Positions 24,859 through 34,300 of a DNA stretch of 64,000 nt are shown piece after piece (within the stretch, counting starts at the first letter, position 1; each line of letters starts with the position of its first letter). The notes under the pieces are model-generated. The model saw only the letters and a list, made by a program, of their open reading frames with translations. It did no database searches and was not told the origin of the DNA. A program made the translations under genes and the position numbers. The stretch comes from Streptomyces cavernicola (GTDB lineage: Bacteria > Actinomycetota > Actinomycetes > Streptomycetales > Streptomycetaceae), in contig NZ_JASCIQ010000011.1 of the NCBI RefSeq assembly GCF_029968035.1, forward strand, positions 124,001 through 188,000, written 5' to 3'.

Positions 24859-25344
24859 TCAGCTCTGCGCAGAGTTCGCCGAGAGCCGCTCGTCGAGTTT
24901 GCCGGTGGCGGCCTTGAACGCCTGCCCCATGCCCGGCCGCGCCGCCTTCATGGCGATCCGGATCGGCGCGCTCGCGTCCGCGGCGAACGTCCACTGCACC
25001 CGCGTCCCGGTACCGGACGGGGTCAGCAGCCACTCCTCGACGAGGGCGCGCAGCCCGGGTGCGTTGACCGTGTCCACGCGGTACGCGTACCGCTCGTCCG
25101 GCTCGGCGGCCAGGATCGTCTCCTGGAAGCGCGTCCCGCCGATCAGCTTGACCTCGCGGCCCGCGCCGTCGGCGGTCGGCCGGCACAGCGTCACGGCCTT
25201 GAACCACGCGGGCCAGCCCGTCACGTCCTCGGCGAGTGCCCGGTACACGGCGGCGGGCGGCGCGGTCAGCTCGCGCGCGAACACCAGGCGCACCGGAGCG
25301 CTGTCGACGAAGTCGAGCCCCACGGGGCTCAGTTGGCGGGCCAT
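24859..25344 (-). CDS. SRPBCC family protein (polyketide cyclase/START-like)
   Basis: Protein of 161 aa of the Bet v 1-like superfamily with a hydrophobic ligand pocket. Seen: VRLVFARELTAPPAAVYRALAEDVTGWPAWFKAV (about 18-50), the typical start strand, helices and Trp-Pro, and a late strand TRVQWTFAADA followed by the long C-terminal helix (PIRIAMKAARPGMGQAFKAATGKLDERL). ATG at 25344. It lies 40 bp upstream of the VOC gene in the same direction and may be cotranscribed with it. Function is unknown; such proteins are often lipid or polyketide binding. Confidence 0.85.
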   Translation of the reverse strand: MARQLSPVGLDFVDSAPVRLVFARELTAPPAAVYRALAEDVTGWPAWFKAVTLCRPTADGAGREVKLIGGTRFQETILAAEPDERYAYRVDTVNAPGLRALVEEWLLTPSGTGTRVQWTFAADASAPIRIAMKAARPGMGQAFKAATGKLDERLSANSAQS

Positions 25345-25426
25345 GTGCTCAGCACTCCCAGGGAGAACGGGGGTCGGTCGGGCTCGGACACCATAACTGG
25401 CGGTGTGTCAGATGTCTCTAGCGCGC

Positions 25427-26356
25427 TCAGCCCGCGGCGGAAGCGGCCTCGCCCGCGCTCTCATCGCGCTCTGCACTCGCCTCGCCCCCGTCGCGTTCCG
25501 CGTGCTCGTCGTGCTCCTCGTGCGCCAACTCCTCGCCGTCCCCTGCCGCTTCGCCCGCGACGACCAGCCGGTGGACTCGCTCGGCGGTCTCCGTACGCGC
25601 CTCCGCCGGGAGCCCCGCATCCGTCACCCACGTGTCGACCTGGTCGAGGGAGGCGAACGAACTCAGGCCCACCTTGCCCCACTTGGTGTGGTCCGCGACC
25701 ACGACGACGCGGCGCGCGGACTGCACGAGATTCCGGTTCGTCTCCGCCTCGGCGAGGTTCGGCGTCGACAGGCCGCCCTCCACCGAGATGCCGTGCACCC
25801 CGAGGAAGAGCAGGTCGAAGTGGAGCGTCCGGATCGCCTGGTCCGCGACCGGGCCCACCAGCGAGTCCGACGGCGTGCGCACACCGCCCGTCAGCACCAC
25901 CGTTGCCCCGACGTGGCCCTTGCCCGCGAGCCGCTGCGCCGTGTGGAACACGTCCGCCACACGCACGGAGTTGGTCACGACCGTCAGATCCGGCACGTCG
26001 ACCAGCCGGTGGGCCAGCGAGTACGTCGTCGTGCCGCCCGACAGGGCGATGGCGCTGCCGGGGGCCACAAGCGCCGCCGCCGCGCGCGCGATGTCCTCCT
26101 TCGCGCTCAGTTCAAGGCCGGACTTGGCCTCGAAACCCGGCTCGTGGGTGCTGGCCTCGACGATCGGGACGGCGCCGCCGTGCACCTTCTCCAGGACGCC
26201 CTGCCGCGCGAGCGCGTCCAGGTCGCGCCGCACCGTCATGTCGGAGACGCCCAGCTTGCGCGTGAGCTCGTTGACCCGCACTCCGCCCCGGCGTCTGACC
26301 TCGTCGAGGATCAGGGCGCGGCGCTGCTCCGCGAGCAGGTTCTGGTTCTCGCTCAC
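25427..26356 (-). CDS. DeoR/GlpR family transcriptional regulator
   Basis: Sugar-metabolism-type repressor of 309 aa. The N-terminal HTH is complete (about 7-60: LLAEQRRALILDEVRRRGGVRVNELTRKLGVSDMTVRRDLDALARQGVLEKVHGGA). The DeoRC sensor domain holds ALSGGTTTYSLAHRL (phosphate-binding loop) and LGVHGISVEGGLSTPNLAEAETNR (about 200-225). The C-terminal 45 residues are an added acidic His/Glu-rich tail (EELAHEEHDEHAERDGG). GTG at 26356 is chosen because the homology starts there. Members sense phosphorylated sugars; no sugar operon is adjacent, so targets are not evident. Confidence 0.92.
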   Translation of the reverse strand: MSENQNLLAEQRRALILDEVRRRGGVRVNELTRKLGVSDMTVRRDLDALARQGVLEKVHGGAVPIVEASTHEPGFEAKSGLELSAKEDIARAAAALVAPGSAIALSGGTTTYSLAHRLVDVPDLTVVTNSVRVADVFHTAQRLAGKGHVGATVVLTGGVRTPSDSLVGPVADQAIRTLHFDLLFLGVHGISVEGGLSTPNLAEAETNRNLVQSARRVVVVADHTKWGKVGLSSFASLDQVDTWVTDAGLPAEARTETAERVHRLVVAGEAAGDGEELAHEEHDEHAERDGGEASAERDESAGEAASAAG

Positions 26357-26604
26357 GCCCGATCCCGGTCCTTCCGTCGCGTACGGCCTCGGTCTTCGGC
26401 CGGCGTGCGCCACCTCGGCACAGCGGTCCGGCAGGAGGTTTCCTCATCCTCGCACGCGGCACTGACAGCCGGTCCATCGCCCGTACGTGCGGCGGGACCG
26501 CACACCTTTGGGAGATTCCGTGACGAGGGGTGCCCAGCGGGGCCGCGACCGAGGATCCTGGTCACGCACCATGACAGGCAGCAACACGGGGGGCCGGGGG
26601 AGCA

Positions 26605-29142
26605 GTGGGGCGCGCGAAGGTGAAGAACACCGTCGAACAACGGGGGCAGGACCAGGCCCCTGAACAGCAGAAGCAGGGGCAGCCACCAGTCGCGCCCGGC
26701 ACCGCCGCAGCGCAGCCCGCGCCCGAAGAGGGCGGCGAGCGGATCGCCCTGGAACTCCTCGTCCACGGAGTCGGCGGCACCACCCCGCAGGAGATGCTCA
26801 ACGACCCGAGCACCGTGCGGATCACCGGCGACGAGACGGCGGCGGTCCACCGCCGCGTGGACGACGTGGACGCCGAGCAGCGCCCCCAGGACTACGCGGA
26901 CGAGCCGGTCGCGGAGGCGTACGTCTGGTCCAACCTCACCTCCGGCAACGGCGCCCGCGCGCTGTGGCTGCTGCTGCTTCCGTTCATGGTGGTCAACCTC
27001 GCCCACTGGATGCGCCCGACCGCCAAGGGCATGCGCCGCGCGGTGAGCGTGTACGGAACGCTCGTGCGGCTCGTCGCCCTCACCCTCACCGTGCTGCTCG
27101 TCGCCGCCGCCTGCGAGGTCGCCCTCGACCTCACGGCCTGGCAGTGCGCCGGCACGCGCGCGTGCGCCGAGGACCGGTCCTGGCTGACGTTCCTCGCGCC
27201 CAGCGAGAGCGGCGACGGCTGGTGGACCCAGCCGGGCCGCCGCCTCGCCCTCGCCGCCCTGCTCCCCGCGGCCCTCACCGCCCTGCTCTGGTACCTGTCG
27301 CAGCGCACCTGGAGCGCGTACGAGTCCCAGCAGCCCGTGCCGCACCAGGACGAGCCCGAGGAGGACGGCTCGCGCAGCGCCCTGAGCCGCCCCGGCTTCT
27401 GGTACGGACGCCGCCTGGTCGCCCGCCTCCGCGCCGCGCACACCGCCGCCGGCCTGCTCACCGTGGCCGCCGCCGTGAGCACCTCGGCCGCCCGCCACGA
27501 CCGCGGCGCGGACGACGGCGCCCTGCACGCCTTCGGCGTCGTACTCGAAGCGGTCCTGGCCCTCGGCGCCGTGATCGTCGTGGTCGTCGTCTGCCGCCGC
27601 GGCCGCAGCGAGTCCACCCTCGACGAACACCTCGACCGCGTCGTGCGGACCCTGCCCGTCACCGCCGTCGTCGTCCTCGGCCTCGCCGTCGTCTACGCCG
27701 CGTGGGACCGGCCCGACTGGCGCTCCTCGGGCCGCCTGCCGGGCGACGAGACCTTCGGCGTCATCGCCCTCGTACAGGGCCTGCTCGTCCTCGCCCTCGC
27801 CGCGGTCGCCTGGCTGCTGCACCGCCGAAGTGCCATACCGGGCACGGTCCTTGGAGGTGTCGGCGGACCGGCCGTCGCGATGCTGGCCTGCGCCCTCGGC
27901 GGCGTCATGTCCGGCGGTGTCGCCCAGCGCGTCGGCGACTGGCTGGACGACGGCGGCACACCGGGCGTGGACGGCACCGCCTTCCCGGGCCCTCCCGTCG
28001 TCCTGTCCTGGCAGGCCGCCGTCATCCCCGTCCTGCTCGTCGTCGTCCTGCTTCTCGCGGTCATCCTCGTCCTGCGCACCCGCCAGCGCAGCCGCCTGGA
28101 GATCGACCGCGTGCAGAGCGACTACGCGGGCGAGCGCCCCGACCCCGAACGCACCCGCCGCATCGCGGGCACGCGCGCGCGTGCCGCCCTCACCGACCAT
28201 GCCCCCGTCATCGTCGGCATCGTCTCCGCCCTCACCCTGCTGCTCGGCGCGACCGCGCTCGTCGGCGCCTGGGGGACCAGGAAGGTGCCCGGCGAGGCCG
28301 CCGAAGGCACGCCCGCGTTCATCGAGGGCGTCGCCGACACCACCCAGGCCCTCGGCTCCTGGCTGATCGGCTTCGGCTTCATACTCTTCGTCACCTGGGG
28401 CCGGCGCGCCTACCGCGACCCCTCGGCCCGCCGCACCATCGGCATCCTCTGGGACGTCGGCACGTTCTGGCCGCGCGCCGCCCACCCCTTCGCCCCGCCC
28501 TGCTACGCCGAGCGCGCGGTGCCCGACCTGACCTGGCGCGTGGCCACCTGGACCCGGCAGACCGGCGGCCGCCTGGTCATCTCCGGGCACTCCCAGGGCA
28601 GCGTCCTCGCCGCCTCCGCGCTCTGGCAGCTGAGCCCGTCGGTACGCCGCCGCGTCGCCCTGCTCACCTACGGCTCACCGCTGCAGCGCCTCTACGGCCG
28701 CTGGTTCCCGGCGCACTTCGGACCCGCCGCCCTGATGTCCCTGCACCGCGAGGTCGACTGCTGGCGCAACCTGCACCGCCCCACCGACCCCATCGGCGGC
28801 CCCATCGGCCTCCCGGGACCCTGCGGCCCGGACGTCGACCACGCCGCCCTCAAGGACCCCCTCGCCTACGGCCGTACGGAGAGCCAGCCGCTGCCCGCCC
28901 CGATCCTCGGACACGGCGACTACCAGGCCGACCCCGTCTTCGCCGAGGTCCGCGCCGGCCTCCTGGCCCGCCTGCGCCCCGGAGCCGGAAGCGAGCAGCG
29001 CCACCACTGCCCCGAAGAGGCCGCTCCCGCACCGGAGTTGTCGTCCCGGGCGGGGCTGCCCGCACCGCGCGGCGACGCGGCGGCGGACGCGTCCGGCACG
29101 GTGGACCCCCGTCAGGGCAGCTCCGGCAGGTCCTCCGGGTAG
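26605..29142 (+). CDS. Alpha/beta hydrolase with large inserted membrane domain
   Basis: Giant protein of 845 aa. The cytoplasmic start holds [15 protein letters not shown] (His54-Gly58), an oxyanion-hole HGxGG motif of alpha/beta hydrolases. About ten to eleven hydrophobic helices follow (roughly 118-625) with a soluble charged loop near 255-275. The hydrolase then resumes with [16 protein letters not shown], the nucleophile elbow GHSQG with Ser near residue 663, and later His candidates (VDH, LGHGDY). So a hydrolase fold appears split by a membrane module. GTG at 26605 is taken; the first 45 residues are disordered and Gln/Pro-rich. Its 3' end overlaps the convergent AAA gene by 31 bp. A membrane-tethered esterase or lipase role is inferred; substrate unknown. 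Confidence 0.8.
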   Translation: MGRAKVKNTVEQRGQDQAPEQQKQGQPPVAPGTAAAQPAPEEGGERIALELLVHGVGGTTPQEMLNDPSTVRITGDETAAVHRRVDDVDAEQRPQDYADEPVAEAYVWSNLTSGNGARALWLLLLPFMVVNLAHWMRPTAKGMRRAVSVYGTLVRLVALTLTVLLVAAACEVALDLTAWQCAGTRACAEDRSWLTFLAPSESGDGWWTQPGRRLALAALLPAALTALLWYLSQRTWSAYESQQPVPHQDEPEEDGSRSALSRPGFWYGRRLVARLRAAHTAAGLLTVAAAVSTSAARHDRGADDGALHAFGVVLEAVLALGAVIVVVVVCRRGRSESTLDEHLDRVVRTLPVTAVVVLGLAVVYAAWDRPDWRSSGRLPGDETFGVIALVQGLLVLALAAVAWLLHRRSAIPGTVLGGVGGPAVAMLACALGGVMSGGVAQRVGDWLDDGGTPGVDGTAFPGPPVVLSWQAAVIPVLLVVVLLLAVILVLRTRQRSRLEIDRVQSDYAGERPDPERTRRIAGTRARAALTDHAPVIVGIVSALTLLLGATALVGAWGTRKVPGEAAEGTPAFIEGVADTTQALGSWLIGFGFILFVTWGRRAYRDPSARRTIGILWDVGTFWPRAAHPFAPPCYAERAVPDLTWRVATWTRQTGGRLVISGHSQGSVLAASALWQLSPSVRRRVALLTYGSPLQRLYGRWFPAHFGPAALMSLHREVDCWRNLHRPTDPIGGPIGLPGPCGPDVDHAALKDPLAYGRTESQPLPAPILGHGDYQADPVFAEVRAGLLARLRPGAGSEQRHHCPEEAAPAPELSSRAGLPAPRGDAAADASGTVDPRQGSSGRSSG

Positions 29143-31544
29143 AGCAGCGTCAGGTCGTCCGTGCTGGCGTCGGCGAACTGGGCGACCCGGCCCGCGTGCC
29201 GCTCCACCATCGCCTCGAAGGTCTGGCGCGCGGTCCGCCCGTTGCCGAACGCCGCGCCCTTCGGCAGCACCGTGAAGTACTTCAGCAGCGACTCGGACGT
29301 ACCGTCCCCGAGGCGGTACTCGTGCTCGTCCGCCTGCTGCTCCACGATGCGCAGCAGCTCTTCCGGCGCGTAGTCACCGAAGGTGATGGTGCGTGAGAAA
29401 CGGGACGCCACACCGGGGTTGACCGACAGGAAGCGCTGCATCTCCGCCGTGTACCCGGCGACGATCACCACGACCGCGTCCCGGTGGTCCTCCATCAGCT
29501 TCACCAGGGTGTCGATCGCCTCGCGACCGAAGTCACGGCCGGAGTCCTCGGGGGACAGCGCGTACGCCTCGTCGATGAACAGCACGCCGCCACGCGCGCG
29601 TTCGAAGGCCTCCTGCGTCCTGATCGCCGTGGAACCGATGTGCTCGCCCACCAGGTCGACCCGGGACACCTCGACCAGATGCCCCTTCTCCAGGACGCCG
29701 AGCGAGGCCAGGATCTCGCCGTAGAGCCGCGCCACCGTCGTCTTACCGGTGCCCGGCGAGCCCGTGAAGACCAGGTGGCGGCGGACCGACGCGGCCTTCA
29801 GACCGGCCAGTTGACGTTTGCGGCCGACCTCGATCATGTCGGTGAGGGCGCGCACCTCGCGCTTCACGCTGTCCAGGCCGACGAGCGCGTCCAGCTCACC
29901 GAGCACGTCCTGCGAGCTGCGCACCTCCTCCGGCGCAGGCTCGGCCACCGGCTCGGTGGGCCGCTGCTCGGGCACGCCGCCGAGCAGACCCACCGACTGC
30001 GTGGCCCGCTGCACCGTCGGCTCGCTCTGGGCCGAGGGGGCGCGCACGCCGCCGCTCTCGTCGCTCGTGCAGTCCTCCACCTGAGGCCCTCCCGTACCGC
30101 CCGAGGCCTGGGCGCCGCCGTCCCCGAACTCGTAACCACCGCGCGCGCAGCGCTCCGTACGGCAGCGGCGCAGGGTGGCCCGGCAGCCGTCGAGGACATG
30201 GAAGCCGTAGCCACCGCTGCCCGTCACCCGGCAGTTGACGAAACTGCCCCGCCCTTCCGCCGACACATAGAAACCGGCCTCCGAAGGGGAGGTGACCTCG
30301 CACCGCTCCACCGTCGGATCGGCGCCCTTGGTGACGATGACGCCGGTCTGCGCGCCGTCGATCGTGCACCCCGCGAGCGTGCCGCCGCTGCCGTGGTCGC
30401 GGAACCAGGCGCCGGTCGCGACCTCGCGGATGCGGCAGTCGTCGAGCTGCGCGATCGCGCCGTCGCTCACCGACACCGCGGTGTTCCGGACCTGCGAGAG
30501 GTCGCTGTCGACGACGTCCACGCGCGAGCCGCGGTCGAGCACGAACAGCGCGTCCGGGACGTCCCGTACCCGGCAGGCGTCGAGCACCGCCGTCGCCCCG
30601 TCACTGACCCACACCGCCGGGTAGTCGCCCGTGCTGTCGTGGATCTGCGACTGGTTGGCGTCCACGCGCGTGCCCGGGTCCCACACGGACAGGCCGTTGC
30701 GCCCGAAGCGGCTGATCGTGGAGCGGGTCAGCGTGAGCACGGAACGGGAGCGCAGGTCGATCGCGTTCTCCGGGATGTCGTGCAGCCGGCAGTCGGCGAG
30801 CGTGAGGACCGCGTCCGTGTCGAGCGTGATCCCGTCGGCGCTCGTACGGTGCACCTCGCAGTCCGTGAGGTGCGCGACGGCCCGCCCGGTGATCTGCACG
30901 CCGGTGCCCTTGACCTCGTACACCTCACAACCGAGGCCCTCCAGGCCGGAGTTCTCGCCGGTGACCGAGACTCCCGTGCCCGCAGCATGGTGCACGCGGC
31001 AGCGCTCGAAGCGGGGGTGCGCGCCCCCGCGCACGGTCACGCCGCTCTGCCCGGCCGCGACGACCTCGCACTCCTCGAAGACTCCGCCCGCGCCGTCCAG
31101 TACGGCGATGCCGATGCCCGCGGGGTTGTCGACGGTGCAGCGGCGCGCGGTGGGCCGCGCCCCGGAGCGCACTTCGAGTCCGGCCGCGGACCGCGTGACG
31201 ATCCGCAGGTCGACCAGCTCGGGCGCCCCGTCCTCGACGAGCAGCGCGGGCGCCGCCGCGTCCTGCCCCTCGAACTGCAGGTCCTGCAGGACGGCGGAGG
31301 CGCGCACGGTGAGCGGCACCCCGTCGGCAGGCGCTATCCGCACGGAACCGGGGGAGCCCTCGGGGCCACGCAGCGTCACCGCCCGCTCCACCACGAGGTT
31401 CTCTCGATACGTGCCGGGAGCGACGGTCAGCACGTCACCGTCGCCGGCCGCCTCTAGGGCCGCGGTGAGCGATCCGTACTCGCCCGTGCGGCGCCGCCAC
31501 CGCGAAGTGCCGGTGTGCGTCACCTGGACCGTGCCCTGTGCCAT
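29112..31544 (-). CDS. Beta-helix repeat protein fused to CbxX/EccA-like AAA ATPase
   Basis: Fusion of 810 aa. Residues about 25-460 form a right-handed parallel beta-helix of CASH/pectate-lyase-like turns (repeats such as [36 protein letters not shown]). A Ser/Glu/Pro-rich linker follows (about 465-530). The C-terminus is an AAA ATPase of the CbxX/SpoVK/EccA group: [17 protein letters not shown], Walker [10 protein letters not shown] near residue 593, Walker [11 protein letters not shown] near 655, sensor-like [11 protein letters not shown], and the terminal helical lid. ATG at 31544. Such ATPases remodel protein complexes (rubisco activation, type VII secretion), so the helix likely docks the substrate. 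No secretion genes adjoin it, and the target is unknown. Confidence 0.87.
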   Translation of the reverse strand: MAQGTVQVTHTGTSRWRRRTGEYGSLTAALEAAGDGDVLTVAPGTYRENLVVERAVTLRGPEGSPGSVRIAPADGVPLTVRASAVLQDLQFEGQDAAAPALLVEDGAPELVDLRIVTRSAAGLEVRSGARPTARRCTVDNPAGIGIAVLDGAGGVFEECEVVAAGQSGVTVRGGAHPRFERCRVHHAAGTGVSVTGENSGLEGLGCEVYEVKGTGVQITGRAVAHLTDCEVHRTSADGITLDTDAVLTLADCRLHDIPENAIDLRSRSVLTLTRSTISRFGRNGLSVWDPGTRVDANQSQIHDSTGDYPAVWVSDGATAVLDACRVRDVPDALFVLDRGSRVDVVDSDLSQVRNTAVSVSDGAIAQLDDCRIREVATGAWFRDHGSGGTLAGCTIDGAQTGVIVTKGADPTVERCEVTSPSEAGFYVSAEGRGSFVNCRVTGSGGYGFHVLDGCRATLRRCRTERCARGGYEFGDGGAQASGGTGGPQVEDCTSDESGGVRAPSAQSEPTVQRATQSVGLLGGVPEQRPTEPVAEPAPEEVRSSQDVLGELDALVGLDSVKREVRALTDMIEVGRKRQLAGLKAASVRRHLVFTGSPGTGKTTVARLYGEILASLGVLEKGHLVEVSRVDLVGEHIGSTAIRTQEAFERARGGVLFIDEAYALSPEDSGRDFGREAIDTLVKLMEDHRDAVVVIVAGYTAEMQRFLSVNPGVASRFSRTITFGDYAPEELLRIVEQQADEHEYRLGDGTSESLLKYFTVLPKGAAFGNGRTARQTFEAMVERHAGRVAQFADASTDDLTLLYPEDLPELP

Positions 31545-31806
31545 GGCGTTGTTGTGCCCCCACCTCGTGCGATCCCGTCGGACAGACGTCCACCGTAGCG
31601 TGCGCGGGGGACGGGAGTTGACCGCTCTCCCCGGTCTGTGGACAACCCGTCAGAACCGGTGCGGGGAGGTGTTGTGACGCTGCGGTGTCGGCTCCATGAG
31701 CGGGGCGTACGAGCCAGGTCACGGACCGGGACGGACCGGGCGGTTCAGCGCGCGGGCGGGCGGTGGACGCGGGGTGCCTGCGCACGCCGCGGGCTGCTCT
31801 CCGGGC
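31545..31806. other. Upstream region of the AAA fusion gene
   Basis: This 262-bp spacer separates two leftward genes. I see no further gene; it should hold the promoter for the beta-helix AAA gene. Nothing distinctive was recognised. Confidence 0.4.
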
Positions 31807-32409
31807 TCAACTCCCGGTTCCGGTACGGCCCCAGTCGGGTCCTGAGGCCGCCCACTCGCGGTCCCAGTCGGCGTACCGACGGCACACCATGCGCCACAGG
31901 ACGAGCCGGCGGACGCCCTCGATGGTCGCTGCTGCTGCGGCGGCGACGCCGAGTCCGGCGAGCACCGCGTGCACCGTGGCGGTGCCGGAGTCCATCGGCC
32001 GTGCCGCCGGCCGGCCCGTCTCGTCGGTCCACAGCGGGATGCGGTCGCCGGGGGAGGCGATCGCGCCGGCCGTCACGGTGCCGGAGCGCTGACTGCCGTC
32101 GGGGGCCGTCCAGTTGGCGACGACACGGCGATGGCCGTCACGCGCGGTGGCGGTTTCCGGGTCGGGGTCGACGGGCGGCTGCGTCACGGTTCTGACCACC
32201 GTCGCCGTCACCTTGTGACGGTTCTCGTGCTGGGCCTGCACCGCCTGGTGCAGGGCGTCCTGGGTGAGCCCGCCCGCGACAGAGCCGACGAACGGCGCGG
32301 CCACCGCGATGAGCAGCGCGGCCGCCAGGGCCACCAAGGCCTCTACGAGATCGGTTGTACGACGCAGCGGGTTGTGCCGCCAGCGCCAGAGTCCCGCGAT
32401 CGCCCGCAC
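31807..32409 (-). CDS. Rv1733c-like double-pass membrane protein
   Basis: Protein of 200 aa. It opens with the family hallmark LWRWRHNPLRRTTDLVEA, then membrane helix 1 (ALVALAAALLIAVAAPFVGSVAGG, about 24-47), an extracytoplasmic domain rich in beta strands (VTATVVRTVTQPP ... RRVVANWTAPDGSQRSGTVTAG) and helix 2 (ATVHAVLAGLGVAAAAAATIEG). This is the layout of M. tuberculosis Rv1733c, a dormancy-regulon membrane protein, with many streptomycete paralogues of unknown role. GTG at 32409 is chosen because GGAGG lies ten bases upstream and the homology starts there; an ATG at 32463 adds 18 residues. Confidence 0.87.
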   Translation of the reverse strand: MRAIAGLWRWRHNPLRRTTDLVEALVALAAALLIAVAAPFVGSVAGGLTQDALHQAVQAQHENRHKVTATVVRTVTQPPVDPDPETATARDGHRRVVANWTAPDGSQRSGTVTAGAIASPGDRIPLWTDETGRPAARPMDSGTATVHAVLAGLGVAAAAAATIEGVRRLVLWRMVCRRYADWDREWAASGPDWGRTGTGS

Positions 32410-32693
32410 GATCCTGCACCTCCCCCATCCGCGTCCGTCATTACCGCCAACGGCACGGTCCAAGCGCGAGTGGCGCCGGGAGAGAGCGAAATCACCCTTC
32501 CCGGCGGCCGTCCGCGCACACGTCCGGCTCCGAGCCGTTCCGCGTCGCGACGAACGGCTCGGCGCCCGGTGGCCGCATCTTCGCGGACCGAGTTCCGTAC
32601 CGCCTCCTGCCCAGTGTGCGCCTGGACGCTTTCGGCCACATCCCGGGGGTGGGGAGTCGTCTGCAGGGAGCCGGGTTCCCCTCGGGGGCCGCC

Positions 32694-33518
32694 CTATTCC
32701 AGGATCTTCAGCGGGTCGCCGACGCGGATCGTGCCGGTGTTCTCCGGGATCAGGTTCTGGCCGAAGACCAGCTGGTCACCGAAGCGGCGGTGGCGGGCGA
32801 GCGTGCGCAGCGGTTCCTTGCCGCGCTCGGCGGTGCGCTGGTCGGTGGTCGTCACGACGCAGCGGCCGCAGGGCTTGGCCACACGGAACGTGACCTCGCC
32901 TATCGCGATGCGTGACCACTCGTCCTCGGCCCAGGGCGCGGTGCCGTCCACGACGACGTTGGGCCGGAAGCGGTTCATGGGAAGCGGGCCCTCGTCGGCA
33001 TGATCACCCTGCTCGATCAGGGAGTTGAGAGCGTCGAGCGACGACAGCGCGGCGAGCAGCAGCGGGAAGCCGTCGGCGAAGCTCACCGTCTCGCCCGGCT
33101 GCGCGTATCCGGGGTCGATGGGGCGGAGCCGGGCTGGGTCGTCCATGTGCACCAGGCGTATCGCCGTGTCGAGCCACTCGCTCAGCCAGGCGCTCGCGGG
33201 CTCCTCGGCGGGGACCGCCCCCACCTTGTCCCGCCACACCTCTACGGGGAGCGTGCGGGAGGCGGCGGGCACCGGCACGGTGAGCGGCTCGCGCCCCGGT
33301 GCGGTCAGCCGCAGGCCGCCTCCGGGCAGTGGTTCGGCGGTCACCAGTGCGAGCCGCGGCTGCTGGCGCTGCGTGACGCACCGGCCGTCCGGCTCGACCA
33401 CCATCCACCGGCGGTCACCGGTGAGCCCCCAGGGCTCCACGACGGCTTCCGCCGTGGCATGCCCCTGCACCGATTTGAGCGGGTGGATGTGGATCGAGCG
33501 CAGCGTCGGGTTCGGCAT
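32694..33518 (-). CDS. MOSC domain-containing protein
   Basis: Protein of 274 aa with the N-terminal MOSC beta-barrel (IHIHPLKSVQGHATAEAVVEPWGLTGDRRWMVV, about 9-41) and the C-terminal MOSC domain with FRPNVVVDG and the conserved Cys in KPCGRCVVTTTD (about 222-233), which binds molybdenum cofactor in mARC-type enzymes. Members transfer sulfur or reduce N-hydroxylated compounds (mARC, YcbX). The lack of a ferredoxin tail, present in YcbX, fits the shorter mARC-like form. ATG at 33518 follows CAGGAT at six bases and may be leaderless. The substrate is unknown. Confidence 0.9.
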   Translation of the reverse strand: MPNPTLRSIHIHPLKSVQGHATAEAVVEPWGLTGDRRWMVVEPDGRCVTQRQQPRLALVTAEPLPGGGLRLTAPGREPLTVPVPAASRTLPVEVWRDKVGAVPAEEPASAWLSEWLDTAIRLVHMDDPARLRPIDPGYAQPGETVSFADGFPLLLAALSSLDALNSLIEQGDHADEGPLPMNRFRPNVVVDGTAPWAEDEWSRIAIGEVTFRVAKPCGRCVVTTTDQRTAERGKEPLRTLARHRRFGDQLVFGQNLIPENTGTIRVGDPLKILE

Positions 33519-33567
33519 GGGGCCATCCTGCCAGCAGGCACTGACAGCCCCGGATCCGGTCGAGCCG

Positions 33568-34008
33568 TCAGTACCCGCGGCCGGGGTGCGGGCGGTAGTA
33601 CGGGTCGTCGTGCGGGTTGGACGGCGCGGGGCGCGGAGTGGCCGGACGCATCGCCTCGTAGCCGGTGCCGCCGCCGAACTGCCGCTGCTGCTGCGGCTGT
33701 CCGCCGGGGTAACCGCGCGGGCCGGTGGCCTGCTGCGGGATGTGCGCGGCGGGCGCGGGCTGCATCGCGGCCTGCTGCTGCGACGGGTAGCCGTACGACG
33801 AGGTCTGCGGCGAGGGTGCGGCCGGCAGGGCGGGCAGCGCTGACGGGAGGGCCGGCAGGTTGCTTCCGGTGTCGTACTCGGCGGGGACCCGGATCGGGGC
33901 GATTTGCGGAGTGCCGCGCTCGGCCACGAGCGAGTCATAGATCGGAGTGTCCGGGAAGGACGGCGCGGAGTAGTAACCGCCGCCATAGGTGGAGCGGGGG
34001 GAGGTCAT
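33568..34008 (-). CDS. Gln/Pro/Tyr-rich low-complexity protein (DUF6643-like)
   Basis: Protein of 146 aa, largely disordered. The N-terminus MTSPRSTYGGGYYSAPSFP is followed by a more regular TPIYDSLVAERGTPQIAPIRVP segment (about 22-43), the only part likely to be conserved, then Ala/Pro/Gln-rich sequence with YGYPSQQQ and RGYPGGQPQQQ, and ends in YYRPHPGRGY. I associate it with the streptomycete DUF6643 family, from memory and not certain. It lacks a signal peptide or membrane helix. ATG at 34008 is used; a longer frame exists but its extra 29 residues lie in the AT-richer intergenic region. Confidence 0.72.
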   Translation of the reverse strand: MTSPRSTYGGGYYSAPSFPDTPIYDSLVAERGTPQIAPIRVPAEYDTGSNLPALPSALPALPAAPSPQTSSYGYPSQQQAAMQPAPAAHIPQQATGPRGYPGGQPQQQRQFGGGTGYEAMRPATPRPAPSNPHDDPYYRPHPGRGY

Positions 34009-34300
34009 GGCACATAAGTTAAGCCCAAGATGTGCTGGTTGGGGAGACCGATAAGAGGGTTGCTTTACGTGTCGGTAGTGACCGGGGATCCCCAATCCGA
34101 GCGAACTCGGCTAAAAACGGTCGCTCTTGAGGGTGTTGATCGTGTAAAGCGCGCGTTACCAGCGGTTGACCAGTGATCTTCGCGTCCCCTGGTTGGGTCG
34201 CTCGGAGCCTCGGGGAATAGGTTGGCCGTAACTAATCGGTCGCTCCTGCGCGGCCGTTCATGGACCCTTCCCGACCCGACCACTCGCAATGGGGGCGGAC
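34009..34300. promoter_or_regulatory. Divergent promoter region, AT-richer than surroundings
   Basis: 292 bp between the Gln/Pro-rich gene and the TerD gene. It is notably AT-rich for the window and includes a small hairpin CCGAGCGAACTCGG (34097-34110) and inverted GCTTTAC (near 34060) / GTAAAGC (near 34145). A TAGGTT and an AACTAATCGG tract precede the TerD gene. Both genes should be driven from here; exact promoters cannot be set. Confidence 0.4.

Noticed and set aside
26353..28590. Long reverse frame opposite the membrane hydrolase
   Set aside because: Gly/Asp/Glu-rich shadow; the forward strand encodes membrane helices and GHSQG.
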